A stretch of 64,000 bases of DNA. Source: Trogon surrucura. Its lineage: Eukaryota > Chordata > Aves > Trogoniformes > Trogonidae. Positions 55,023 through 64,000 of this stretch are shown here, one piece after another; positions within the stretch are counted from its first letter, which is position 1, and every line of letters begins with the position of its first letter. The notes below the pieces were generated by a model. It ran no database searches. It was not told the origin of the DNA and worked only from the letters and a program-made list of their open reading frames with translations. The position numbers were made by a program, and so were the translations under genes. The DNA lies in the NCBI GenBank assembly GCA_020746105.1, contig JAJGST010000022.1, positions 2,429,135-2,493,134 of the forward strand, read 5' to 3'.

Positions 55023-55700
55023 CGGCCACTGCCGAACAGCCACCCATACAAAAGATTACCTGTATGGGTGGAGCAGTGACCGATGACTAAAGACAGACTG
55101 TGAATAGCAGAACAAACAAAAGTGCTTGAACAAGTAACTGCTAAATTACAAACAGGATGGAGTGCATGCCGTCTTGAGAATCGCCCCCTGTCATTGCTTA
55201 TCATCAATACAGATTCCAACCCTCTTGCCATTGTGCTTCAATGGCAAAAGAAAAAGGGGGAGGAATCCCCTGGAGAGTCAGTAAGAATAATAGAATGGGT
55301 ATTCTTACCAGTGCAACCTAAATTTCACCTAATGAAAAGAACAGAAGCCATCGCCGCGTTGATCCAAAAGGGCCGATCTCGAATAATGGAAATAGATGGG
55401 TTGGAGCCGGCAGACATTAGTATTCCCGTTAGAAATGAAGACTTGGAATGGCAACTGCGGCACTCCATCGAACTCCAGGAAGCATTGCTGGGCTACGCGG
55501 GGCGGAAGACGAGAAGCGCAGCAGGCGTATGGCAACAACAGGGAGTGTGGAAGCAACATACAATCCAGGGTGACGTTGCAGATAGCTTACAAGTACTCGA
55601 ACTGAAAGCCATATGTTGGACTTTCCAGAATTGGCGCAAAGAGCCTCTTAATGTGGTTTCTGGTTCCTTATATGTTGTTAGGGTTGATGGTAATAACCAG
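55023..55700 (+). pseudogene. pol: A pol remnant
   Basis: A few RT N-terminal codons with stops (near 55078, 55099), then a 774-bp deletion (compared with B) ending at the 9-base repeat AGCAGAACA near 55106. The following thumb/connection (VLQWQKKKGEESPGES) is open. A second deletion near 55498 removes the RNase H start, and a third near 55683 joins RNase H (PLNVVSGSLYVV) to env. No integrase. Confidence 0.85.
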
Positions 55701-56236
55701 CAAAGTGAGCTTTCTTTAGCTAAAAGCAAGGTGGGGGAAACCAGCTGCTTTTTGCTTTGTTAGAAGTGTGTGATTAAGGACCAAAATAGGTAGGGAGACT
55801 CCCTTGTATTCTTCCTTCAGCCCTGGCCAAGCTGTGGGAAGAATTCAACGGGGCAAACAACACCAGATGTTCCCACATTCAACGTTATGTAAGGTTGTTT
55901 ATTTAATAGTATAAGTGCTGGACCCTCTTGCAGCGACTTAGGAAACCTCACCTACGGGTGGACGCACTGCGTAGGACTTCCCAATTGTCGGGAGGGTTCT
56001 CCAGAAACCTCTCTGCAACAGGGGCTCCCCAGCGACTGCAGGTCTGGATGATTTAGGGTGATGGGTGTGAGAACTTTGACAGGATGAATTAAGAGTTTAG
56101 TTAAGACATTTTTGGTTATTACAGTTTTAATTGTTATAGGCTTAGTTATGTTTAGTTGTTTGATAAGTATAATCAAGAGAATTATAAGCAAGCTAGCGGA
56201 TGAAGCCTGGGTTGTCCAAAAAGAAAAAGGGGGATA
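55701..56236 (+). pseudogene. env: A env remnant
   Basis: Scrap of SU (NNQQSELSLAKSK), the block shared with B, C and E, and a TM end with membrane anchor (56112-56200). The last frame runs through the polypurine tract (AAAAAGAAAAAGGGGGATA) into U3 for about 30 codons, as in D. Confidence 0.75.
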
Positions 56237-56612
56237 TGTAGAGGAATTTCTTGTGGAGCAGAGGCGCGGTATAACTTTAAAAGTGTGGACAACCCAGCTT
56301 AGGCCGAAACAAAGGCTCTGTCCTTGAAGCTGCCTTGGAACACAGGGAGGAGGAGGTTTTATCTGTTTTGTGAAGAGCCTTGCCAGGAGGAGAAGAGGGG
56401 GGTGAGAACCGCTTGCATAGTGGAATGGCACTACCCAATAAAACGCTGGTGCGTGTAAATCTGGGACTGACCAACTCTGTTAAGGGGCAGGCACAGGGAC
56501 ACTGCTGAACTGTATATATTGAGCTGTCCGGAGCAATAAAGGGTAACTACTTGTAGCCATATCAGTGGGATTTGTCATTGTCTTGACCGGCTCTCCAACG
56601 GGACCCTCTTCA
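56237..56612 (+). repeat. A 3' LTR
   Basis: Near-identical to the 5' LTR; followed by CAGCTC. Confidence 0.93.
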
Positions 56613-56924
56613 CAGCTCAATATATACAGTTAAGCAGTGTCCACGGGCCTGCCTCTTAACAGAATTGGTCAGTTACATGTTTACGTGCGCCAGCATTTTA
56701 TTGGATAGAGCCATTCAACTATGCAGGCGGCTCTCACTCCCCCCTCTCCCCGGGGCCAACACATCCAGCCAAGGATCTGCAAGGTTCTCACAAAACAAAT
56801 AAACTTCCTCCTCCTTGTGCCCCAAGGCAAGTCCAAAGACAGAGCCTTTGTTTAGGCCTATGCTGGGTTGTCCAAACCTTTTAAAGGGATACCACACCCC
56901 TGCTCCACAAGAAATTCTTCTACA
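56613..56924 (-). repeat. Shared B/C LTR, outer part
   Basis: Begins with the duplicated CAGCTC and continues B's 5' LTR to TTCTTCTACA. The minus-sense upstream side is a polypurine tract (plus TATCCCCCTGTTTC) and env of copy C, so this LTR is also C's 3' LTR. Confidence 0.92.
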
Positions 56925-58102
56925 TATCCCCCTGTTTCTTTTTGGACAACTTATGCTTCGTCCGCTAGCTTGCTTATCATTTTCTTGATTACACTTATCA
57001 AACAACTAAACATAACGAAACCTATAACAAGTAAAACTCCAATAAACAATAATGTCTTAACTAAACTCTTAATCCATCCTGTCAAACCACTCCACTTCAA
57101 TTATCCATCTATACCGAACAACCCGACATCTTGAGTGATCTGTTTTGAATGCTCTTGCAATTTTTGAATTTTCTTATGGATGGACTCAGAATGATTTTCA
57201 AGATCCTTGCAACACATCTCATCAAAATCCTCACACCCATCAAAGTCATAAAATGTATTTTTCAGTTCTTCGGATCTCTCGGGCAGCACTTCAGGTGAGA
57301 TCATTAACTATAACGAAAAAGAACAGAACAAAACACTTCCCACAACAACGAACACCATTAAACACATTTCTAACAGAGAAAACCATGTTTTGAGGTTTAA
57401 CCAAATCATATCCTTGCTAAAAAATGTCTAATATTCATCCCACTGCTTTGTCATGTTTTACTTGCTGCACTGCCTGAGTTCCCAGGACTCACATTCACTG
57501 TTTTGCCCAGCAGGAATGCGAAAGATGCCCTTGCATCAATCCCAGGCCTCTGTTATCTCAGTGTGGGTGTGCTGCTTGTCGAGAACACAAGGCCAAGCAG
57601 TGATCCAGTGAGATGTCTGTGTTTTCAGACACTTCAGGTGGAAGTTGTTTGAGCGTACCTACAGTTCCCATCACCAATCACCCTAAATCATCCAGACCTG
57701 CAGTCGCTGGGGAGCTCCTGTTGCAGCGAGGTTTCTGGAGAACCCTCCCGACAATTGGGAAGTCCTACGCAGTGCGTCCACTCGTAGGTGAGGTTTCCGA
57801 AGTCGCTGCAAGAGGATCCAGCATTTATACTGTTAAATAAACAACCTTACATAATGTTGAATGCAGAAACATCTGCTCCGTTGAATTCTTCTCACAACTT
57901 GGCCAGGGCTGAAGGAAGAATACAAGGGAGTCTCCCTATCTATTTTGGTCCTTAGTCACACACTTCTAACAAAGCAAAAGGCAGCTGGTATCTCCGCCTT
58001 GCTTTTAGCTAAAGAAAGATCACACTGCTGGTTAGTACCATGAACCTTATCACCCATTATGTGGCTTTGATTAGACAGTCTTACACAACCAATATAGGCT
58101 TC
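56925..58102 (-). pseudogene. env: Copy C env remnant
   Basis: TM with C-X6-CC (GCEDFDEMCC near 57225), helix region and membrane-anchor remains (56960-57100). A ~260-base stretch (57420-57680) that I cannot assign follows. Then comes the block shared with A, B and E and the SU end with ATAGGCTTC at 58102, where another LTR begins. No gag or pol of C is in the window. Confidence 0.8.
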
Positions 58103-58466
58103 TGTGGCAGGTGCATCCTTCCCCCATTGGTTGGGAGCAGCCCCCCCCCCCTCTGTGAGTCAGCAGTTGCTAGGCAGATTTCAGAGAATTTTCTGGAAAC
58201 CTGGGCTGGCTTGGAAATGACATATCACCCTGAGGGGCACTCCCACGAGGTTGGCTGGCAACCAATAAGAGGTTAATATGGCTTGATTGACCACAGTCAA
58301 CTCGACTGAGACTTTAAAATGGGGTGCCGGCAACCATCTTGGGGGAGTTACTTCGTGGCAGCTGGCTTTGCAGGTGGGGGTGCTCAATCTATCCCCTTAG
58401 GGGGGATGCTGCCTAAGGACTTTTGTCCCTGGGGTTGAGACTCCTCATCTGTATAAGGTGAGGGGG
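58103..58466 (+). repeat. ERVL-type LTR fragment (family K)
   Basis: TGTGGCAGGTGCATCC to AAGGTGAGG matches the first ~370 bases of the LTR at 617-1204 in the opposite orientation (ATTTCAGAGAATTT, GACTGTGGTC/GACCACAGTC, TTTTGTCCCTGGGG). Inserted within C env; its 3' end is missing. Confidence 0.82.
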
Positions 58467-58904
58467 AAGCCGGCAGCCCGCGAAACTCAAAAGTGGCCAG
58501 AGCGGTTGACTCCTTCAGACTGCATGGACAGCGGCAATGGCAGCTGCAGCAGTAAGAGCGGTTGTTCTCTGGTTTCTGGGCCGATTGAGGCGAGAGGGGG
58601 CTTTGCCGGGGATGGTGAAGCCAAGGAGAGAGAGCGGGACCTGGAACTGAGAGGGAATCTTGCGAAGCGGGAGTGAGTGACGTAGGCGGGGAGAAAACCG
58701 ACAGCCAGCGAAACTCAAATGCGGCCAGCTATCTGACTCTTGGAGAGCGGCCCGAGCGTGGGGGAGGGGAGGACCTGCTGGACTCCCATGATCCGCGGGC
58801 ACAGGGGGGTATTACTGGTGGCTCTGGGAGGGCGAGGATCGCAGACCCTGGGCAGAAGAGGTGAAAGGAGTGGTTATCGGTCATTTCTTTTCTACTTTTT
58901 TTCA
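58467..58904. other. Unassigned GC-rich stretch
   Basis: GC-rich, with a partial internal duplication: GCGAAACTCAAA with similar flanks at 58485 and 58708. It lies between the LTR fragment and CR1-b. It could be leader/gag of the K element, but no motif supports that. Frames here are short and lack known motifs. Confidence 0.4.
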
Positions 58905-58981
58905 CAGAATCACAGAATGTTAGAGGTTGGAAGGGACCTCAAACATCATCTAGTCCAACCCACCTGCCAGAGTAGGATCAC

Positions 58982-61724
58982 CTACAGTAGAGCGCACAGG
59001 AACGCGTCCAGGCGGGTTTTGAATGTCTCCAAAGAAGGAGATTCCACAACCTCCCTGGGCAGCCTGTTCCAGTGCTCGGTCACCCTCACAGTAAAAAAGT
59101 TTTTCCTCATATTTTTATGGAACCTCCTGTGTTGCAGCTTCCACCCATTGCCCCTTGTCCTGTCAGCGGACGCCGCTGAAAAGAGCCTGGCTCCGTCCTC
59201 CTGACACTCCCCCTTGACATATTTATAAACATTAATGAGGTCACCCCTCAGCCTCCTCTTCCCCAAGCTAAAGAGCCCCAGCTCCCTCAGCCTTTCCTCA
59301 TAAGGGAGATGCTCCACTCCCTTCACCATCTTTGTGGATCTGCGCTGGACTCTCTCAAGCAGCTCCCTGTCCTTCTTGAACTGAGGGTCCCAGAACTGGA
59401 CACAATATTCCAGATGCGGCCTCACCAGGGCAGAGTAGAGGGGCAGGAGGACCTCTCTTGACCTACTTGCTACTCCCCTTCTAATATAACCCAGGATGCC
59501 ATTGGCCTTCTTGGCCACGAGGGCACATTGCTGGCTCATGGTCATCCTGCTGTCCACTAGAACCCCCAGGTCCCTTTCCCCTGTGCTGCTCTCCAGCAGG
59601 GCAGTCCACAACCTATATTGGCACATGGGGTTATTTTTTCCCCAAGTGCAAAACTCTACACTTGCCCTTGTTGAACTTCATAAGATTTCTCCCCACCCAT
59701 CCCTCCAGCCTGTCTAGGTCTCTCTGAACGGCTGCACAGCCTTCCGGTGTGTCAACCACTCCTCCCAATTTTGTATCATCAGCAAACTTGCTGACAACAT
59801 TCTCTAATCCCTCATCCAGATCATTGATAATTATATTGAAAAGCACCGTCCCGAGCACTGACCCTTGAGGGACCCCACTAGACACAGGCATCCAGCCAGA
59901 CTCTGCCCCATTGACCACAACTCTCTGGCTTCTTCCCTCCAACCAGTTCTCAACCCACCTCACTACTTGGTCATCCAGACCACACTTCCTCAGTTTACCT
60001 ATCAGGATGCTGTGGGAGACGGTGTCAAAGACCTTGCTGATGTCCAGGTAGACCACGTCCACTGCACGGCCACCGTCCATCCACCTGGTTATGTCTTCAT
60101 AAAAGGTTATCAGGTTGGTCAAACATGACTTCCCCTTGGCAAAGCCATGCTGACTGCTCCTAATAACCTTCTTATCCTTGATATGCCTAGAGACAGCGTC
60201 AAGGATAAGACGTTCCATCACCTTTCCAGGGCTGGAGGTGAGGCTGACTGGTGTGTAGTTACCCGGGTCCTCCTTCCTGCCCTTCTCATAGACTGGAGTG
60301 ACATTCGCTTTCCTCCAGTCTTCAGGCACCTCACCTGTTCCCCACGACTTACCAAAGATGATGGAGAGTGGCCTAGCAATGACTCCCGCCAGCTCCCTCA
60401 GCACCCGTGGGTGCATCCCATCAGGGTCCATGGATTTATGGATGTTTAAGTGTTCAAAGTGATCCTTAACCCACTCCTCATCAATCAGGGCAGACTCCTC
60501 CTTTATCATGACTTCCTCTGGGGCCTCAGGGGACTGAGGCTCCTGAGGACGGTCTCCAACAGTGTAGACAGAGGCAAAGAAGGCATTCAACAACTCTGCC
60601 TTCTTTCTGTCCTCTGTCTCCAGGGCACCCATCTTATTCACAAGATGGCCTACACTGCCTCTAGTGTTAGTTTTGTCAGCAATGTATTTGAAGAAGCCCT
60701 TTCTGTTGTCCTTGACCTCCCTTGCAAGTTTTAATTCCAAGGAGGCCTTAGCGTTTCTAATTGCCTCCCTACACTCCCTGACAGCTGTCCTGTACTCCAC
60801 CCAAGTGGCCAGCCCTTCCTTCCACAATTTATATACCCTCCCCTTCCACCTGAGTCTGCCCAGCTGATCCCTGGTTAACCATGCAGGTCTCCTGGATCTC
60901 TTTCTTGATTTCCTACCTGATGGGATGCACTGATCCTGAGCCTCGAAGAAGTGGTCTTTGAATGTCAACCAACTCTCTTGGGCCCCTTTACCTTCCAGCT
61001 CCCTGTCGCAAGGGGTTTCCCCCAGCAATTGCTTGAAGAGGCCAAAGTTGGCCCTTCTGAAGTCCAGAGCTGAGATCCTGCTTGGTATTCTGTTTCTACG
61101 GCACAGGATCCTGAACTCCACTATCTCATGGTCGTTGCAGCCAAGATTGCCCTCAACCTTCACTGCTTCAACCAGACCTTCCTTGTTGGTGAACACAAGG
61201 TCCAGCAGTACTCCTCTCCTGGTTGGCTCATCCACCATTTGCATCAAAAAGTTATTACGGATGCACTGGAGGAACCTCCTGGACTGAGGATGGCTGACTG
61301 TGTGGGACTTCCAGCAAACATCTGGGTAGCTGAAATCCCCCATGAGAACCAGGGACTGGGATTGAGAGGCTGCTGTCATCTGCCTGTAAAAGGCCTCATC
61401 AATTTCCTCCTCCTGATCAGGTGGTCTATAGTAGACACCCACCACAGTATCACCTAAGCTAGCCTCCCCCTTAATTCCTACCCATAAACTCTCTACTTGC
61501 TCCTCATCTGCCCCTGGATGGATCTCAATACACTCCAGTTACTCTCTCACGTACAGAGCAACTCCCCCACCTTGCCTCATCGGCCTGTCTTTCCTGAAAA
61601 GAACATAGCCATCAAGGCCCACATTCCAGTTATGTGAGCTGTCCCACCACGTCTCTTTAATTGCAATGAGATCATAGTTCTCCAGCTGCCCATAGACTTC
61701 TAATTCTCCCTGCTTATTCCCCAT
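58982..61724 (-). pseudogene. CR1-b ORF2 (endonuclease, RT)
   Basis: Endonuclease start (YDLIAIKETWW near 61660), a TAG near 61540, then 604 open codons (61445-59631) with [20 protein letters not shown] blocks [29 protein letters not shown] and the FADD box. A one-base insertion near 59640 (TTTTCCCCAAG where CR1-a has TTTTCCTAAG) shifts the frame, and the C-terminus continues in 59626-58982. Only two lesions separate it from an open ORF2. Confidence 0.9.
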
Positions 61725-61867
61725 GCTTCTTATATTGGTATACAGACACTTAAGAGATTTAATGGAGCATCTGTTACCGTTGCTTGTGCCTTTTACACCT
61801 AACCCTGGGATACTTCCCCTTGGCTCATGTGTAGTGAGTCGGGTTTCATCCCCTTCCCCCTTCCAAC

Positions 61868-62215
61868 CTAGTTTAAATCCCTATCTATTAATCCCGCCAA
61901 CTCTCCAGCAAGTATTCTCCTCCCTCTCTTAGACAGCTCTACAACATCTATATCTCTCATGCCCAGTAATGCATAAACTTCCCCGTGATCATAATACCCA
62001 AAACGTTGCTGGTGGCACCAGTCTTTGAGCCATGCATTAACTGCATGTACTTTTCTGTTCCTTTCACTATTCCTGTCACCTACTGAAGGGATAGATGAGA
62101 ACACTACCTGTGCCCCCGATCCTTTGATCACCTGGCCTAATGACTTAAAGTCCTTTTTAATTCTCTTTGTACTTCTATGATTGATCTCATCACTGCCAGC
62201 CTGGACAACCAACAA
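61868..62215 (-). pseudogene. CR1-b ORF1, esterase-like domain
   Basis: 115-codon open part of ORF1 (VVQAGSDEI, VVFSSIPSVGD, WCHQQRFGYYDH) with the look of the SGNH-hydrolase-like domain of CR1 ORF1. Upstream (62216-62740) further ORF1 sequence is in broken frames, including a region with many Glu/Arg. Confidence 0.7.
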
Positions 62216-62923
62216 TGGTTAATAATCAGTGGGACTCACCAGTCTGGGAAGTTTTTTAGTTATGTCCCTAATCTGAGCTTCAGGGAGGCAACAGACCTCC
62301 CTGTGGGCTGGGTCTGGGCGGCAAATGGGACTCTCTGTTCCCCTTAGGATGGAGTCACCAATGACAACTACCCTTGTTTTCTTTTTAGTTGAACTGACCC
62401 TGATGCATGGGGCTGACTAGCTCAGCGAGGTCAACCCTATGGCTCCACATCCATTCACCTCTTCACTTCCTTGGCTCTCCTGTTCCAGAGCCCTGTACCT
62501 GTTCTGCAGAGGCAACTGGGCAGGTGAGGGAGGTCGGGCAGGGATCCGCCTTCCTCTCCAAGCCAGGACTCGTTTCCATTCCCCCCCGTCTCTTTGGTCC
62601 TCTCCTTTGACCTGATGACCAGAGGGGAGGGGATCCCCTGTTGCATGTGGAGAGTGCTGTGTGCATCAGGGAGTGGCTCCACCAATCTTTCACACTCTTT
62701 CACACTCCCTGATGCTCCTCAGCCTCTCCACTTCTTTTAGCTCTGCCACAAGGTGGAGAAGATCATCCAACTGACTGCACCTCATACAGGCACTGTCAAT
62801 TGCAGCCTCTGGGAAGCACAGGCTCAGGTACTCCCTGCAGCCGGCAGCCTACACAGCTGCATCCTTGTGCTGAAGCGCTGTTTGGGTCTCCACACTTCTC
62901 GTGGTGGATTTCTGTCTGGTGGC
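62216..62923 (-). other. CR1-b 5' part
   Basis: Remaining ORF1 and 5' region of CR1-b. Several short frames, none continuous. The boundary with ERVK gag is set by the start of similarity to B gag (GGTCCCTTGTCCG). Confidence 0.55.
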
Positions 62924-63290
62924 AGGTCCCTTGTCCGTTATTAATAATAACAGGACACGCAATCGAACTGGCTGCTTCCCAATCTCCCTCTATTATAGCA
63001 TCTCTGATGACATCGCTCCATCCCTGTTGCAAAGGATCCTTTATGGTTCGGGCTTGAAAGTCAGGCTTGAGTGAGGGAGCTGGTGGTAATGGGGGAGCTG
63101 AGGGTTCAACCGGTAGTACTATATGGGATAATGGTTGAATCTCTCGTGGGACCTTAGATATGGTTTCTGGTTGTCTCCAACGTGACGATGAAACTGGTTT
63201 AAGGGTTTCTTCTATTTCTTGCTGTCTAATTGATAATTCAGCGATTTTGTTCAGGATCTCTTTCATGGGTTCATTTTGATCTTTCTTTTT
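62924..63290 (-). pseudogene. gag: ERVK gag fragment (p12/capsid start)
   Basis: Matches B gag 50335-50690 and A gag 52970-53310 (KEILNKIAELSIRQQEIEE, PPLPPAPSLKPDFQAR, WSDVIRDAII). Open for about 120 codons. Cut by CR1-b downstream. Confidence 0.85.
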
Positions 63291-63356
63291 ATTTTTTCTT
63301 TTTCTGTCTTTTTTTCTTTCTTTTTTATCTTTTTTCTTTCTTTTCTTTTTTTTTCT
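63280..63356. repeat. Polypyrimidine simple repeat
   Basis: CT-rich run (TTTCTTTTT units) giving Lys/Arg-rich frames on minus. It joins gag to an env scrap. Confidence 0.85.
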
Positions 63357-63434
63357 CTGCGACACGATTTTGTAACACAGCGTGTCGAATACTATCTACA
63401 TCAGTCAATAGCTCAAAAATTACTTGCGATGTAG
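63357..63434 (-). pseudogene. env: ERVK env TM scrap
   Basis: About 75 bases encode the segment ending DSIRHAVLQNRVA, matching D env TM before its C-X6-CC. It is trapped between the pyrimidine tract and an LTR. Confidence 0.7.
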
Positions 63435-63807
63435 CAGTATTTATGGGTTACAAACTGAAGACCAGACTATGCAGCCAGGGTTGTTATTCGCTCATGTACT
63501 CCTTCAATCACTCTGTCATCACACAGGGAGAACAGACTTTCCCAGGTCTGTTTTGATCATAGTCTCCCATTCACTCCCATGCACATCTTTTGTACAAGAA
63601 GCATCTTTTCTGACCATTCTCACAAGCAAACTCCCAACATGAGCTGTACTGGGCTGGTCACGGTTTCTTTTGATTATTAGCAAGCAAGAGTTATGTACTT
63701 GTTTAGAAAAAAGCTCATCTCCCAAGGACAAAAGTCTTAATTCTGCAACGCAGTGCTACTAGCACAGCTAGCTGTAAAATGTGCAAAATGCGGATACCCT
63801 ATCCGCA
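63435..63807 (-). repeat. E-family LTR, minus, truncated
   Basis: Related to E's LTRs (AGTACAGCTCATGTTG, CTTGCTTGCTAAT, GTGATTGAAGGA), minus sense starting TGCGGATAGGG after a polypurine tract. The R/U5 end is missing, replaced by the TM scrap. Confidence 0.8.
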
Positions 63808-64000
63808 GTTCCCCTTTTCTTTTTTTTTTTTCTCCCTCCCAAGACTTCAGTCGCCGCCGTGGCGGCTTTCTTTTCTGCATGCATAATTTCTAAGGTGCGT
63901 ATTATGATTTTCCAAACCGTTCCTAGTTCTTTCGCTTCTTTTCCCTCTTTTCCTCCCTCTAAAGTACAGCCCCACAAAAGGTCTCCCACTTCACGCCATT
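63808..64000 (-). pseudogene. gag: ERVK gag fragment (matrix)
   Basis: Matrix coding sequence matching B gag near 51065-51235 (EWREVGDLLWGCTLEGG on B). A polypurine-like tract (63808-63832) borders the LTR. The gene continues beyond the window. The gag segment between this and 63290 is missing. Confidence 0.82.

Larger units (their letters stand above)
51703..56612 (+). mobile_element. ERVK-like provirus A, deleted
   Basis: LTRs 51703-52079 and 56237-56612 (377 and 376 bp, only a few differences), duplication CAGCTC. Primer site, gag and pro are present. Pol is reduced to an RNase H scrap by at least three deletions, and most of env is gone. Inserted in the B/C LTR in the opposite orientation. 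A young, defective copy. Confidence 0.95.
58905..62923 (-). mobile_element. CR1-b, near full-length LINE
   Basis: About 4.0 kb, minus strand: 3' CACAGAATCACAGAATG end at 58905, ORF2, ORF1 part and 5' region. Similar to CR1-a throughout and uninterrupted by LTRs. The 5' end meets ERVK gag at about 62923. Confidence 0.92.

Overview
This window looks like avian repeat-rich, probably heterochromatic DNA. I see no host protein-coding gene, rRNA or tRNA. Two long CR1 LINEs with the bird-type 3' end, several LTR-retroviral families and a tandem satellite account for nearly every base. Such dense nested endogenous retroviruses (ERVs) would fit a W chromosome or pericentromere, but that placement is inference; species cannot be told from the sequence.

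Layout: 1-4882 is a ~177-bp satellite carrying telomere-like (TTAGGG)2 boxes, broken by an ERVL 3' half (617-3262, minus), a solo ERVK LTR and a solo 'J' LTR. 4883-7976 is ERVL copy F (minus), fused 5'LTR to 5'LTR with ERVK provirus E (7977-21802, plus). E's gag is split by provirus D (8731-16509, plus; 6-bp duplication AGAGAC; LTRs differ at about 5 of 432 bases). CR1-a (21803-25372, minus) holds a solo LTR flanked by CACCTG. 25373-29536 mixes J LTRs, satellite, a solo ERVL LTR flanked by GACGT, and an ERVK env/3'LTR remnant (I). 29537-41470 is class I (gamma-like) provirus H; ERVL provirus G (30562-37216, duplication AGGGG) sits inside its protease active-site codons. 41471-44092 is satellite with an orientation switch and a J LTR. 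44093-51702 is ERVK provirus B (minus), whose 5'LTR was hit by provirus A (51703-56612, plus; duplication CAGCTC). The other half of that LTR (56613-56924) is also the 3'LTR of a second minus-strand copy, C (56925-58102): a tandem provirus sharing one LTR. 58103-58904 is an ERVL LTR fragment and unassigned GC-rich DNA, 58905-62923 is CR1-b (minus), and 62924-64000 is a mosaic of ERVK gag, env and LTR pieces.

How the genes relate: the ERVK-like copies share gag, pro (dUTPase plus aspartic protease), pol and env order, with pro and pol in successive -1 frames where the frames survive (D). The ERVL copies have gag and pol but no env. All copies carry stops, frameshifts or deletions, so none looks autonomous as it stands. 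Points most worth a second look: a small triple-CXXC reading frame between pol and env in both D and B; an N-terminal membrane/glycosylation-type domain on ERVL Gag conserved in F and G; three stop codons shared by F and G; and the J LTR at the same satellite-monomer position three times, which suggests co-amplification.
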